Of a DNA stretch of 64,000 nt, positions 36,459-45,753 are shown one piece after another (within the stretch, counting starts at the first letter, position 1; every line of letters starts with the position of its first letter). The stretch is from positions 1 through 64,000 of the forward strand of contig NZ_FNOH01000005.1 of assembly GCF_900106535.1 (NCBI RefSeq), in the 5' to 3' direction. The notes beneath the pieces were generated by a model. The model was not told the DNA's origin, ran no database searches, and worked only from the letters and a program-made list of their open reading frames with translations. Made by a program: the position numbers and the translations under genes. The DNA comes from Myxococcus xanthus (GTDB lineage: Bacteria > Myxococcota > Myxococcia > Myxococcales > Myxococcaceae).

Positions 36459-37217
36459 ATGTCCGCGCGGCGTCTGACCCGTCGAAACCTCCTGCTCGGC
36501 ACCGCCGCGCTCGCCCCACTGCTGGCGCGGCGGGCGCATGCCTTCGGTGAGAAGAACCGCTTCATCCCCGCCGTGGCCCGTCACAAGGGCCGCTGGGATA
36601 CACGGCTGTCCGGGCTGCGCCGCATCGCCTGGGAGCTGCAGCGCCGCACCTCCGTGGAAGTCGTGCCGGACGCGCGCCCGTTTCCGCTCAGTTCACCGGA
36701 CCTCTTCGAATACCCGTTCCTCTACTTCGGCGGCGAGGGGGAGTTTCCCCCGCTGGAGGAGGCGGAGGTGGCCAACCTGCGCCGCTACCTGACGTACGGC
36801 GGCTTCATGCTCGCGGACGCCAACGATGCCAGCGACGGGGCCGGCTTCGATGCGTCCTTCCGCCGGGAGATGGCGCGGGTGCTGCCGCAGAGCCCGCTGG
36901 CCGAGGTGCCGTCGAAGCACGTGGTGTTCAAGTCCTTCTTCCTGTTGGACGCGGCACCCGGGCGGGTGCTCAACAAGCCCCAGTTGATGGGCTGCAACCT
37001 GGGCAAGCGCGCCGCGGTGCTGTACTCGCAGAACGACCTGGCCGGGGCGTGGAGCCGCAACGAGTCGGGTGACTACGAGTTCGACGTCTCGCCGGGTGGC
37101 GAGCCCCAGCGCGAGCTGGCGGTGCGGTTGGGCATCAACGTGTGCATGTATGCCCTCTGCCTGGACTACAAGGACGATGCCGTCCACCTGCCGCTCATCC
37201 TCAACAAGCGGCGCTGA
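36459..37217 (+). CDS. DUF4159 domain protein with Tat-like signal
   Basis: 252 aa. The N-terminus RRLTRRNLLLGTAALAPLLARRAHA looks like a twin-arginine export signal. The rest matches DUF4159 (YPFLYFGGEGEFPPLEEAEVANLRRYLTYGGFMLADA), a domain distantly related to glutamine-amidotransferase folds and often encoded beside MoxR/VWA clusters. It precedes the VWA/membrane gene by 27 bp, and such pairs recur in bacteria, so the two probably work together at the cell envelope. Biochemical role unknown. Confidence 0.85.
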   Translation: MSARRLTRRNLLLGTAALAPLLARRAHAFGEKNRFIPAVARHKGRWDTRLSGLRRIAWELQRRTSVEVVPDARPFPLSSPDLFEYPFLYFGGEGEFPPLEEAEVANLRRYLTYGGFMLADANDASDGAGFDASFRREMARVLPQSPLAEVPSKHVVFKSFFLLDAAPGRVLNKPQLMGCNLGKRAAVLYSQNDLAGAWSRNESGDYEFDVSPGGEPQRELAVRLGINVCMYALCLDYKDDAVHLPLILNKRR

Positions 37218-37244
37218 AGCCCCGGCCCTCCGCCGAAAGCCTGG

Positions 37245-39524
37245 ATGAATTCCCCCACGTTCAACGCCTGGAAGCTCGTCACCCTCTCGCCATTGCCACC
37301 GTGGGCGCTGGTCCTGCTCGCCCTGGGGTTGGTGCTGGGCGTGGCGCTGGCCGCCTGGGGCGTGCGCCGGGAGCCTTCGCGCGGGCGCCGGGTCCTGCTC
37401 TGGGCCCTGCGTGTCGGCGCCGGCGTGGCCGCGCTCTTCTTCCTGCTGGAGCCCGGCATCCGTCACCTGCAGGTGGCGCGCATGAAGAACCGCGTCGCGG
37501 TGCTGGTGGACCGCTCCGCGTCCATGAGCTTCCCCGCGGAGGTGGGAGGACGCTCGCGCTCCGAGGAAGTGGCCGCGTTCCTGGAACGGGCCGCGCCGCG
37601 CCTGGCGGAGCTGCAGGACCGCTTCACGGTGGAGCTGTACGGCTTCGACCCGGAGCTGGCGCCGGCGACGCCGGAGACGCTGATGACGCCCGCGCGCGCG
37701 GGCACCACGGACCTGCTCTCGGCGGTGCGCGCCGCGGCGGGGGCGGGGCAGGGCTCGCGCAAGCTGTCCGGGGTGCTGCTGTTCAGCGACGGCGCGGACA
37801 ACACCGAGCTCAAGGCGGGCGTGGTGGGCCGGGCGCGCGCGGCGCTGGCGGACCTGAACGTCCCCGTCTCCACCTTCACCGTGGGGCAGGAGACGCTGAA
37901 GGACGTCGCCGTGGAGGGGCTGAAGGTGGATGACTTCGCCTTCGTGCGCAACTCGCTGACCGTGGAGGTGGAGATTCACGGCCGCGGCTTCGCGGGGCAG
38001 GACATCCCCGTGGTGCTGAGTCAGGAAGGCAAGACGGTCGCCAGCAAGGTGGTGCGGATGGAGTCCGCGGACGACGTGAAGCCCGTGGCCTTCACCTTCA
38101 CCCCGGACCAGACGGGGCGCTTCGTCTACACGGTGACGGTGCCCACCTTCCCGGGCGAGGCCGTGGCGGACAACAACACGCGCTCCTTCACGCTGAAGGT
38201 GATTCGGGACCGCGTGCGCGTGCTGCTGGTGGTGGGACGGCCCTCCTGGGACGAGCGCTACCTGCGTGGCCTCTTGCGCCAGGACGCCAACGTGGACCTG
38301 GTGTCCTTCTACATCCTGCGCACGCTGTCGGACGACCCGGGCGTGGTGAACGACCAGCGCGAGCTGTCCCTCATCCCGTTCCCCATGGAGGAGATTTTCG
38401 ACACGAAGCTGGACACCTTCGACGTCGTCATCTTCCAGAACTTCGGGCACGCGGACCCGTCGCTCTCCATCGCCGAGTACGAGCGCAACCTGGAGCGCTA
38501 CGTCCACAACGGCGGCGCCTTCGTGATGATTGGCGGCGACAGTGTGCTGGGCGAAGGCCGCGCCACCATGCCCACGCTGATGGAGGCGCTGCCCGTGGCG
38601 GCCGCGGGCCCCGCCAACCTGGACGCCTTCAAGCCGCGCCTGACGCCCGAGGGGCTGCGCCACCCGGTGACGGGCATTGGCATGGGCGCCGCCAGTACGG
38701 AGGCCGCGTGGGCGGAGCTGCCGCCCATCCCTGGCGCCAACCTGACGCAGGCGCGTCCGGGGGCCACGGTGCTGCTGGACCACCCGCACCTGACGGTGGG
38801 CGGGAAGAACGCGCCGCTGGTGGCCGTGTGGGACTACGGCCGGGGCCGCTCGCTGGTGATGGCCACGGACGCCTCCTGGTACTGGGCCTTCGCGGCGCAC
38901 AAGCACGGCTCGCCCAGCCGCGCGTATGACCGCTTCTGGGGCAATGCGCTGCGGTGGCTGGTGAGGGACCCGGACCTGACGACGCTGAAGGTGACGGCGG
39001 ACCCGCCGTCCGTGGAGCCGGGCCGGCCCGTGGGCGTCGTGGTGCAGGCGCGGATGGCGGACTACCAGCCGGCGCAGGACGCGCAGGTGCGGGTGGAGCT
39101 CTTCTCCGTCGCCACGCAGAAGCCGGTGGCGGTGCAGACGGGCACCACGGGGACGGACGGCGTGGTGCGGCTGGAGTTCGAGCCCCCCGCGCCCGGGCCC
39201 TACAAGCTGCTGGCCTCCGCGAAGAAGGGCGAGACGGACCTGGGCAAGGGCGAGGACGCGGTGGCCGTGCGCGCCGTGGGGCCCGAGCTGTCGGACGCGT
39301 CCGTGCGGCCGGAGTTGATGGCGCAGATTGCGAAGGAGACGGGCGGCAAGTCATACACGCTGCCGCAGGACGGCCTTCCGGATGTGCCGCTGCTGGACCC
39401 GCCGGTGGTGGAGGTGGGCCGCGCCAGGGACCAGCCGCTGTGGGACCGCTGGTACTACCTGGTGGCGCTCATCGCGCTGCTGGGCGCGGAGTGGTTCGCC
39501 CGCCGGCGCTTCGGCTACGTGTGA
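37245..39524 (+). CDS. Membrane VWA / glutamine-amidotransferase-like protein
   Basis: 759 aa. Two N-terminal membrane helices lead into a von Willebrand A-like domain (VAVLVDRSASMS, the DxSxS metal-site motif, near residue 85). Beta-sandwich segments follow, then an amidotransferase-like domain (FDVVIFQNFGHAD; YVHNGGAFVMIGGDS) without the catalytic Cys-His-Glu. Another Ig-like stretch and a final membrane helix (YYLVALIALLGAEWF) complete it. The set of VWA, non-catalytic amidotransferase and C-terminal anchor is typical of partners of MoxR AAA ATPases, though no moxR is in the window. Confidence 0.85.
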   Translation: MNSPTFNAWKLVTLSPLPPWALVLLALGLVLGVALAAWGVRREPSRGRRVLLWALRVGAGVAALFFLLEPGIRHLQVARMKNRVAVLVDRSASMSFPAEVGGRSRSEEVAAFLERAAPRLAELQDRFTVELYGFDPELAPATPETLMTPARAGTTDLLSAVRAAAGAGQGSRKLSGVLLFSDGADNTELKAGVVGRARAALADLNVPVSTFTVGQETLKDVAVEGLKVDDFAFVRNSLTVEVEIHGRGFAGQDIPVVLSQEGKTVASKVVRMESADDVKPVAFTFTPDQTGRFVYTVTVPTFPGEAVADNNTRSFTLKVIRDRVRVLLVVGRPSWDERYLRGLLRQDANVDLVSFYILRTLSDDPGVVNDQRELSLIPFPMEEIFDTKLDTFDVVIFQNFGHADPSLSIAEYERNLERYVHNGGAFVMIGGDSVLGEGRATMPTLMEALPVAAAGPANLDAFKPRLTPEGLRHPVTGIGMGAASTEAAWAELPPIPGANLTQARPGATVLLDHPHLTVGGKNAPLVAVWDYGRGRSLVMATDASWYWAFAAHKHGSPSRAYDRFWGNALRWLVRDPDLTTLKVTADPPSVEPGRPVGVVVQARMADYQPAQDAQVRVELFSVATQKPVAVQTGTTGTDGVVRLEFEPPAPGPYKLLASAKKGETDLGKGEDAVAVRAVGPELSDASVRPELMAQIAKETGGKSYTLPQDGLPDVPLLDPPVVEVGRARDQPLWDRWYYLVALIALLGAEWFARRRFGYV

Positions 39525-39528
39525 CAGC

Positions 39529-39555
39529 GGCCTCTCCCAGTGCGAGGGAGAGGCC
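39529..39555. terminator. Bidirectional terminator hairpin
   Basis: A perfect 10-bp stem GGCCTCTCCC/GGGAGAGGCC with a 7-base loop, between the convergent VWA and SOD genes. The T-rich tail is weak. Confidence 0.8.
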
Positions 39556-39579
39556 GGGTTGCTTCCCGCGTGGGGCGGA

Positions 39580-40134
39580 CTAGGTCTTCTCCACCACGCC
39601 GCAGGCGATGCGGCCGCCCGCGTCGCCCGCCGGATCGGTGTGGTAGTCGTCCTCCTTGGCGTGCACCACCACCGCGGAGCCGTCCTTGTCGAACAGCGAC
39701 TTCAGGGTGAGACCGTTCTGCGAAAAGATGTCGAACTGCACCGTGCCGTCCTGCGCCACGTAGAGGTTGGGCAGGTCGCCTTGGTGCTTGCCCTTGGGCG
39801 CCAGCAGGCCGTGGGCCTTCTTGGTGGGGTTGAAGTGGCCGCCCGCCGTGGTGAAGGCGGGCCCCTCGCACTTGCCCACCTCGTGGATGTGGAAGGCGTG
39901 CTGGCCCGGCGGCAGGTTGCTCAGCTTGCCCTTGATGAGGACGCCTTGCTTGGTCTGCTCGAGGGTGATTTCGCCCACGTCCTTGCCCTCGGAGTCCTTC
40001 ACCTGGGCCTTGGCCGTCTGGCCCTTGGGCTGCGTCTTCTTGTCCGCTGGCGGCGGCGTGCCCGCGCCCTCCTGAGCCAGTGCGGGGAGGGCGGCGGTCA
40101 GTGCGGCGGCGGTGAGCAGGGCTCGAATCTTCAT
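39580..40134 (-). CDS. Cu/Zn superoxide dismutase, secreted
   Basis: 184 aa with a cleavable signal peptide (MKIRALLTAAALTAALPALA). It converts superoxide to hydrogen peroxide and oxygen in the periplasm. Metal-site landmarks are complete: HAFHIHEVGKC, GGHFNPTKKAHG, HQGDLPNL, VVVHAKEDDY and GGRIACGVV, with the two cysteines that form the conserved disulfide. A Lys/Gln-rich linker follows the signal. The ATG at 40132-40134 has a GGAGGAAG purine stretch upstream. Gene symbol left open because bacterial names vary. Confidence 0.93.
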   Translation of the reverse strand: MKIRALLTAAALTAALPALAQEGAGTPPPADKKTQPKGQTAKAQVKDSEGKDVGEITLEQTKQGVLIKGKLSNLPPGQHAFHIHEVGKCEGPAFTTAGGHFNPTKKAHGLLAPKGKHQGDLPNLYVAQDGTVQFDIFSQNGLTLKSLFDKDGSAVVVHAKEDDYHTDPAGDAGGRIACGVVEKT

Positions 40135-40248
40135 GAGTGTGTCTTCCTCCTGAGGCATGCGCTACGGAGCGAAGGTGGACACTAGCGGTTGCGCGTGCCC
40201 GCCGCAGGGGAAAGCAAGCGGGCACCCGAGCCATCTGCCCTGTAGCGC

Positions 40249-41817
40249 TCACTCCTCCGCGAGGGGCACGGGCACGACGCGGGAGGCGCCGAAGGCGGGC
40301 GCCCAGATGCCTTGGACTTCCGGCCCATTGAGGAAGCGGACCAGGGCCTGGAAGGCGGGCAGGGGGCCGCCCAGGCGTTCGGCCCATGCCAGGCCCCGGG
40401 GAGAGAGGTTGGGCACCAGCGGGCCCAGTTCGTCCCGTGTCTTCACGGACCGGGTGAGGCCCAGGCCCTCGTCGCGCAGGCGCTGCGGCACGTAGAGCGG
40501 GGCGAAGCGCGCGTGGCGGTGGTCATGCACGCAGCCTTCGTCCTCCAGCAGCGCGGCCGACAAGGGCAGCTCTCGCACGTTGAAGAGCAGCTTCACCGCG
40601 CCCAGGTGCGGGTCATAGGGGCCGCGCAGCCGGTGGTCACCGCGGGGGACGAGCCGCCGGTCCAGGTAGCAGTAGGCGCGGGCCTCGGGCGGCACGCTGC
40701 CGCGGTGGCGCGCGCCGCCGTAGCGATAGAAGGGCCGCACGTAGCTGGCGTCCACCTCCAGCGGTGGCCCGGCCTTCAATGCGCGCAGCTTGGGCAGCAG
40801 CTCTTCGGGCAGGCCGTGGGCCTTCGCGAACTCGGGCAGGGCTTCTTCGGGCGTGGCCGCGAAGTCCTTCACGCGGGTGAGGAGTCGCTCCGGGTCCGCG
40901 TCCACCAGCAGCTCGTCGAAGCGTGTCTTCACGCCGGGGAGGCTGACGGGGACGAGCCGCGTCAGGGGCTCTCCACGCTCTCGCCAGCGGGCGTCCAGGG
41001 CGGAGGCCTCGGGCGCAGTGGGGGCGAGCCGCCACTCGGGGGGCTCGGGGGTGAAGTGTTGTCCGATGCCGCGCCGCTCGAAGCGCGGGGCGGGGTGGGG
41101 GCCCGGGAGGGAGCTCCACACGGTGATGCAGGTCCGCACCTGGGTGCCCGCGAAGGCGCCGGGGCCCAGGTCCACCACCTCGCGCAGGGAGAGTGTCTCC
41201 AGCAGCGACTGGCGAAGCGGCGCGTACATGAAGGCGTCGAGGAAGCTCGCGGGGATGATGAAGGCGAGCGCACCGGGACGGGTGGCCAGCCGGTGCGCGG
41301 CCACCAGGAGGAAGAAGGCGAAGTCGTCTCGCAGGCTGGTGCCAGGCATCAGTGCCAGTGGGAGCAGGGCGCGCAGCCGCGCATAGGTGCCCGGGTCCTT
41401 CAGCACGGAGGAGGTGCCGTTGTAGGGCGGGTTGCCCACCCACAGCTCCTGGTGGTCCGGCGGAGTGGTGGCGAGCAGGGGCTCCAGTCCGTCTCGCAGC
41501 GCGTCTCCCGCGCGCACGGTGGCCTCGGGCACGCGGGCCTGGCAGAGGCGGGCGACCTCGGGGTCCAACTCGAGGCCACAGAGCCGGACGCCGGGCCGCA
41601 GCCGCGAAGCGGCGGTGAGGAAGGCGCCCGCGCCGCACGAGGGGTCCACGACCGTGAGGGGGCCTCCGCCCACGTGCTGGAGCGCGAGCGCGAGGGTGCG
41701 TTCCGCCAGCGGTGCAGGCGTGAAGAAAGCACCCACGGCCTTACGGTCCAGGCTGGGGAATTGAAGGACGAGCTTCTCCTCATCCACTTCCAGCGGCCTA
41801 TGCGCGGTGCGAGGCAT
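40249..41817 (-). CDS. N6-adenine-type DNA methyltransferase, solitary
   Basis: 522 aa. The N-terminal half is a class I SAM-dependent methyltransferase with motif I in VVDPSCGAGAFL, an acidic LELDPEVA, and motif IV NPPYNG, the adenine or amino-methyltransferase signature. The C-terminal ~270 residues look like a target-recognition region. The upstream Met at 41910 is rejected because its leader is not methyltransferase-like. No endonuclease motif or restriction gene is nearby. It may be an orphan epigenetic methylase or a relic of a restriction or BREX-like system. The 54-bp repeat lies 179 bp upstream. Confidence 0.87.
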   Translation of the reverse strand: MPRTAHRPLEVDEEKLVLQFPSLDRKAVGAFFTPAPLAERTLALALQHVGGGPLTVVDPSCGAGAFLTAASRLRPGVRLCGLELDPEVARLCQARVPEATVRAGDALRDGLEPLLATTPPDHQELWVGNPPYNGTSSVLKDPGTYARLRALLPLALMPGTSLRDDFAFFLLVAAHRLATRPGALAFIIPASFLDAFMYAPLRQSLLETLSLREVVDLGPGAFAGTQVRTCITVWSSLPGPHPAPRFERRGIGQHFTPEPPEWRLAPTAPEASALDARWRERGEPLTRLVPVSLPGVKTRFDELLVDADPERLLTRVKDFAATPEEALPEFAKAHGLPEELLPKLRALKAGPPLEVDASYVRPFYRYGGARHRGSVPPEARAYCYLDRRLVPRGDHRLRGPYDPHLGAVKLLFNVRELPLSAALLEDEGCVHDHRHARFAPLYVPQRLRDEGLGLTRSVKTRDELGPLVPNLSPRGLAWAERLGGPLPAFQALVRFLNGPEVQGIWAPAFGASRVVPVPLAEE

Positions 41818-41995
41818 GGAACCGCATCCTACCCAGCGTGGTGCGGAGTGAACGTCGGGGGCCTGCTTTCTGGCGGGTGTTTCATCGAGTTGTGCGCTTG
41901 GCATCAACATACCTGCCCTGGAGTCGCAGGAGGCGGTGATGTCTGGGTGGGGCTCGCTGCCGTGTTGTGACAGGTTGGCCCGGGAACGTGGCGCG

Positions 41996-42049
41996 TGCGT
42001 TCACCGATTGAGACCGCCCACAAATGTCCCGACATTTCCGAACAGCAAG
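41996..42049. repeat. 54-bp dispersed repeat, copy 2, with intact inverted repeat
   Basis: 50 of 54 bases match 73-126. It includes a perfect inverted repeat AAATGTC-CC-GACATTT at 42022-42037. It lies 28 bp beyond the stop of the metallo-hydrolase gene and 178 bp upstream of the methyltransferase ATG. Terminal-repeat motifs of this AAATGTCGG kind are reminiscent of IS21-family ends, but no transposase is present; this is a weak resemblance. Confidence 0.8.
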
Positions 42050-42077
42050 CCTTGAGCCGGCGCCGCCCCCCTGTACC

Positions 42078-42791
42078 TCAATGTGTGAAGCTGCCTCGCG
42101 CGCGGACCGGTGCCGTCAGTCCACAAGCGCGGTTGGCGGGAACCGCCACGTCGATGAGCTTGGGCTTCGGCAGGCCCAGGTTGTTCATGAGCTGGATGAA
42201 GCCGTCTCGGCTCCGGCCGGCCACGCGCGGGTTGTGTCGCTTCTCCTCGCCGATGGTCGTCACCGTCAGCCCTCTGTAGTCATGGGCCGGGTACACGAGC
42301 GTCTCATCGGGGAGCGCGAACAGCACCTGGGTGATGGAGTCATACAAGGTGCCGGCGTTCCCATTCTGGAAGTCTGTCCTGCCATTGCCACGGATGAGCA
42401 GGGCATCCCCGGTGAAGACACGGTCTCCCAACAGGTAGCTCACGCTGTCATCCGTGTGGCCCGGCGTCGCGAGCACCTGGAGCGTGAAGGTCCCGGCGCG
42501 CAGCGTGTCGCCATGTTTCACGTGGATGTCAGCGCACGGTGCCCCGGTGATGCCACTCACCACCTTGGCGCCCGTGCGAGCCCGGAGCAGGCCGGACGCA
42601 GTGACATGGTCCGCGTGCACGTGTGTGTCGAGCGCATGGGTGAGGGAGAGGCCTAGCTCCCGCAGCAGCGTGAGGTCCCGGTCGAGCTTCTCCGCGACGG
42701 GGTCGATGAGGAGTGCCGTTCCTTGTTCCTCGTCCCCAAGCAGATAGGTGTACGTCGAGGACGTCGTGTCGAAGAGCTGGCGGAAGAGCAT
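42078..42791 (-). CDS. MBL-fold persulfide dioxygenase-like protein (ETHE1/Blh type)
   Basis: About 237 aa. Metallo-beta-lactamase fold with THVHADHVTAS (HxHxDH), ATPGHTDDSVSY, and GDALLIRGNGRTDFQNG, which is the ETHE1-type signature, plus VYPAHDYRG. ETHE1 enzymes use one iron to oxidise glutathione persulfide to sulfite. The ATG at 42789-42791 has GGAGG upstream; upstream extension to 43001 is non-homologous. It lies downstream of the ion-channel gene on the same strand, separated by 148 bp. Confidence 0.9.
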   Translation of the reverse strand: MLFRQLFDTTSSTYTYLLGDEEQGTALLIDPVAEKLDRDLTLLRELGLSLTHALDTHVHADHVTASGLLRARTGAKVVSGITGAPCADIHVKHGDTLRAGTFTLQVLATPGHTDDSVSYLLGDRVFTGDALLIRGNGRTDFQNGNAGTLYDSITQVLFALPDETLVYPAHDYRGLTVTTIGEEKRHNPRVAGRSRDGFIQLMNNLGLPKPKLIDVAVPANRACGLTAPVRARGSFTH

Positions 42792-42939
42792 GGTTGCCTC
42801 CAGGGCATCGAGAGCCAGGGCTCCGTCGATAAGCTTCACCCTGTGAGGGGCATTGGCTGGAGTCGGACGCCGGTTCCGCCTCCGTCCAGTCCAGGAGGCG
42901 CCCGGCCGCTGGTACGGGGGCCATGCGAGCGCCCGCGAC

Positions 42940-43767
42940 CTAGAGCCCGTGACCGCAGTGCTTGCAGAAATGCGCGTCCAGGTCATGCCCCTGCTGGCCA
43001 CAGGCGGGGCACGCCCGGTTGTCCACCGCGTGCCGCGTGGCGGCGGCCAGCTCCACGGAGACGATGCCCGTGGGCACGGCGATGATGCCGTAGCCCATCA
43101 CCATCAGAATGGAGGCGATGAACTGCCCAGGTGCCGTCTTGGGGGTGATGTCGCCAAAGCCGACCGTCGTCACGGTGACGATGGCCCAGTACATGGCGCG
43201 CGGGATGCTGTCGAAGCCGTTCTCCTGGCCCTCCACCACGTACATCAGCGCGCCCATGATGACGACGATGGTCAGCACGGTGCCCAGGAAGACGGTGATT
43301 TTCGGGCGGCTGGCGCGCAGCGCGGTGAGCAGCACCTCCGCCTGGCCGAGCAGGTGCGACAGCTTGAGCACGCGGAAGACGCGCAGCAGCCGCAGCACTC
43401 GAATCGCCAGCAGGGACTGTGCCCCGGGAATCAGAACGCTCAGGAAGGTGGGCAGGATCGCCAGCAAATCCACCAGCCCGAAGAAGCTGCGGGCGTAACG
43501 CAGCGGCTTGCTGACGGAGAAGAGCCGGAGCAGGTACTCCAGGGTGAACAGGCCCGTGAAGAACCATTCGACGCCGAGCAGCAGGCTCCCGTACTGGGCC
43601 CGCACCGAGGCGACGCTCTCCAGCATCACCGCGATGATGCTGAAGAGGATGGCCCACAGGAGGCCGACGTCGAATGCCCTGCCCGCGGGCGTCTCCGCCT
43701 CGAAGATGATTTCGTGCAACCGACCGCGGAGGCCCTCGGTGGGGCCCTGCTCTGAGGCGTTGGACAC
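42940..43767 (-). CDS. Voltage-gated ion channel (K+-channel type) with C-terminal zinc ribbon
   Basis: About 275 aa. Six membrane segments: an S4-like helix with spaced arginines (AIRVLRLLRVFRVLKLSHLL) and a pore loop TVTTVGFGDITPK containing the K+-selectivity TVGFGD. After S6, the cytosolic tail ends with a ribbon of two CxxCG pairs (ACPACGQ and FCKHCGHG). I use the GTG at 43765-43767; an earlier Met at 43857 would overlap actP. It follows actP by 43 bp and appears to be the last gene of the acetate operon. Confidence 0.88.
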   Translation of the reverse strand: MSNASEQGPTEGLRGRLHEIIFEAETPAGRAFDVGLLWAILFSIIAVMLESVASVRAQYGSLLLGVEWFFTGLFTLEYLLRLFSVSKPLRYARSFFGLVDLLAILPTFLSVLIPGAQSLLAIRVLRLLRVFRVLKLSHLLGQAEVLLTALRASRPKITVFLGTVLTIVVIMGALMYVVEGQENGFDSIPRAMYWAIVTVTTVGFGDITPKTAPGQFIASILMVMGYGIIAVPTGIVSVELAAATRHAVDNRACPACGQQGHDLDAHFCKHCGHGL

Positions 43768-43810
43768 GGGCCCAGTGTAGGCGACCCGTGCCCCAGGGGA
43801 ATGTCCGTCC

Positions 43811-45445
43811 TCAGGCCTTGGCCTCGCTGCCCGTGGCGGCGGGGCGGGACGGCTCATCCGCGGGCTTCGATGCCACGGTGGCCACCGCGGGGGCCGGCTG
43901 GGGCACCCCCACGTGCATCCGGTGCTTCACTTCGGCGAAGCGGGCGGCGGACTCGTGCTCGGGGAAGAGCAGCGACACCGCCGCGCCCACGATGAAGGCC
44001 AGGGGAATGGTGATGACGCCCGGGTTGCGCAGGGGGAACAGCGCGGACGTGTTGCCCAGGAGGTCCACCTGCACCGTGGGGGACAGGAAGATGAAGAGCA
44101 CCGAGCTGATGGCGCCCGTCAGCATGCTGGCCACCGCGCCATTCGTGGTGAACTTCTTCCAGGCCATGGACAGGAGCAGCGCCGGGAAGTTGGCGCTCGC
44201 CGCGATGGCGAAGGCCAGACCCACCATGAAGGCCACGTTCTGCCCCTTGAAGGCCACGCCCAGGATGATGGCCAGGACGCCCAGGAAGAGGCTGGCCAGC
44301 CGGGCCACCTTGAGCTGCTCCGCCTCGGGGGCCTGCCCCTTGCGCACCACGCTGGACCACAAGTCATGGGACAGCGCCGCCGCGCCGGACAGCGTCAGGC
44401 CGGCCACCACCGCCAGAATCGTGGCGAAGGCGACGGCGGAGATGAAGCCCAGGAAGCCCGTGCCACCCACGACTTCGGCGAGCATGGGCGCCGCCATGTT
44501 GCCGCCCTTGTCCACGCCGGTAATCGCCTGACGGCCCACCAGCACGGACGCGCCGAAGCCCAGGATGAACGTCACCAGGTAGAAGTAGCCGATGAGCCCC
44601 GTGGCGTAGAAGACGCTGCTGCGCGCCGCCTTCGCGTCCGGCACCGTGTAGAAGCGCATCAGGATGTGCGGCAGGCCCGCGGTGCCGAACATCAGCGCCA
44701 CGCCCAGGGAGATGGCCTCCAGCGGGTTGTTCACCAGCTTCCCGGGTGCCAGCACCTCCGCGCCGTATTGGGTGGCGGCCTCGTTGAAGAGCCGCAGTGG
44801 GCTGAAGCCGAACTTGGACAGCACCATGCCCGCGAGCCCCGTGGCGCCCGCCAGCAGCAGCACCGCCTTGACGATCTGCACCCACGTGGTGGCAATCATC
44901 CCGCCGAAGAGGACGTAGAGAATCATCACCGCGCCCACGATGACGACCGCCGCCTCATAGGACAGGCCGAACAGCAGGTGGATGAGGTTGCCGGCGCCCA
45001 CCATCTGCGCAATCAGGTAGAAGCTGACCACGGTGAGCGTGCCCACCGCCGCGGACAGGCGCACCGGCGTCTGCTTCAGCCGGTAGGCCACCACGTCCGC
45101 GAAGGTGTACTTGCCCAGGTTGCGCAGGGGCTCGGCGATGAGGAACGTCACGACCGGCCAACCCACCAGCCAGCCAACGGAGTAGATGAGCCCGTCGAAG
45201 CCGGACGTGGCCACCAGGCCCGCGATGCCCAGGAAGCTGGCGGCGCTCATGTAGTCGCCCGCGAGCGCGAAGCCGTTCTGCGCCGCGCTCACGCCGCCGC
45301 CCGCGGCGAAGAACTCCGAGGTCGTCTTCGTCTTGCGCGCCGCCCAGTACGTAATCGCCAGGGTGACGCCGACGAAGAGGAGGAAGAACAGGATGGCCGT
45401 CGCGTTCGGCTGGCCGAGCTGCGTCGTCGTTTCTGCGGGGTTCAT
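43811..45445 (-). CDS. actP: Cation/acetate symporter
   Basis: About 544 aa with roughly 13 membrane helices; sodium/solute symporter (SSS) family. ActP-like features: [31 protein letters not shown] in the first helices, and a full run of SSS core helices after. It imports acetate or short-chain acids with Na+ or H+. The ATG at 45443-45445 has a GAGG site and lies 7 bp after the DUF485 stop. Gene order acs-DUF485-actP matches the E. coli acs-yjcH-actP operon, which supports the assignment strongly. Confidence 0.95.
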   Translation of the reverse strand: MNPAETTTQLGQPNATAILFFLLFVGVTLAITYWAARKTKTTSEFFAAGGGVSAAQNGFALAGDYMSAASFLGIAGLVATSGFDGLIYSVGWLVGWPVVTFLIAEPLRNLGKYTFADVVAYRLKQTPVRLSAAVGTLTVVSFYLIAQMVGAGNLIHLLFGLSYEAAVVIVGAVMILYVLFGGMIATTWVQIVKAVLLLAGATGLAGMVLSKFGFSPLRLFNEAATQYGAEVLAPGKLVNNPLEAISLGVALMFGTAGLPHILMRFYTVPDAKAARSSVFYATGLIGYFYLVTFILGFGASVLVGRQAITGVDKGGNMAAPMLAEVVGGTGFLGFISAVAFATILAVVAGLTLSGAAALSHDLWSSVVRKGQAPEAEQLKVARLASLFLGVLAIILGVAFKGQNVAFMVGLAFAIAASANFPALLLSMAWKKFTTNGAVASMLTGAISSVLFIFLSPTVQVDLLGNTSALFPLRNPGVITIPLAFIVGAAVSLLFPEHESAARFAEVKHRMHVGVPQPAPAVATVASKPADEPSRPAATGSEAKA

Positions 45446-45452
45446 GCCTGCC

Positions 45453-45737
45453 TCACTTCCCACCGCGGAGTTGGTGCAGGGCGCGGTCGTACTTCCCGTT
45501 CGCCCACAGCATGTAGATGCCCGTCAGCGCCCAGGCCGCGACGATGACCAGCGCGCCCAGCAGGATGCCAATGGACAGGCCGGGGACGAGCTGCTGCCCC
45601 ATGAGCGGCTTGTCGAACGCCACCAGCAGGATGAAGCCCAGGTACGCCACCAGCGTCGTCACGGTGAGCACGCCGGCCACGCGCCAGCGCGCCGCCGCGA
45701 GTGCTTCCAGCGCTTCCTCATTCGGATTCGTGGACAT
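45453..45737 (-). CDS. DUF485 small membrane protein (YjcH-like)
   Basis: 94 aa with two membrane helices ([20 protein letters not shown] and [20 protein letters not shown]) and short charged ends. This is the DUF485 family, whose members are nearly always encoded next to actP and may assist its assembly. GGAG lies upstream of the ATG. It is 16 bp after the acs stop. Confidence 0.9.
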   Translation of the reverse strand: MSTNPNEEALEALAAARWRVAGVLTVTTLVAYLGFILLVAFDKPLMGQQLVPGLSIGILLGALVIVAAWALTGIYMLWANGKYDRALHQLRGGK

Positions 45738-45753
45738 GGGAATTCTCCTCCGG

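Noticed and set aside
36693-38906. 737-aa minus-strand open frame across the DUF4159 and VWA genes
   Set aside because: Shadow of two well-supported plus-strand genes.
43767-43857. Earlier Met start for the ion channel
   Set aside because: It would overlap the actP coding end and adds a Pro/Arg-rich leader with no match to channel N-termini.
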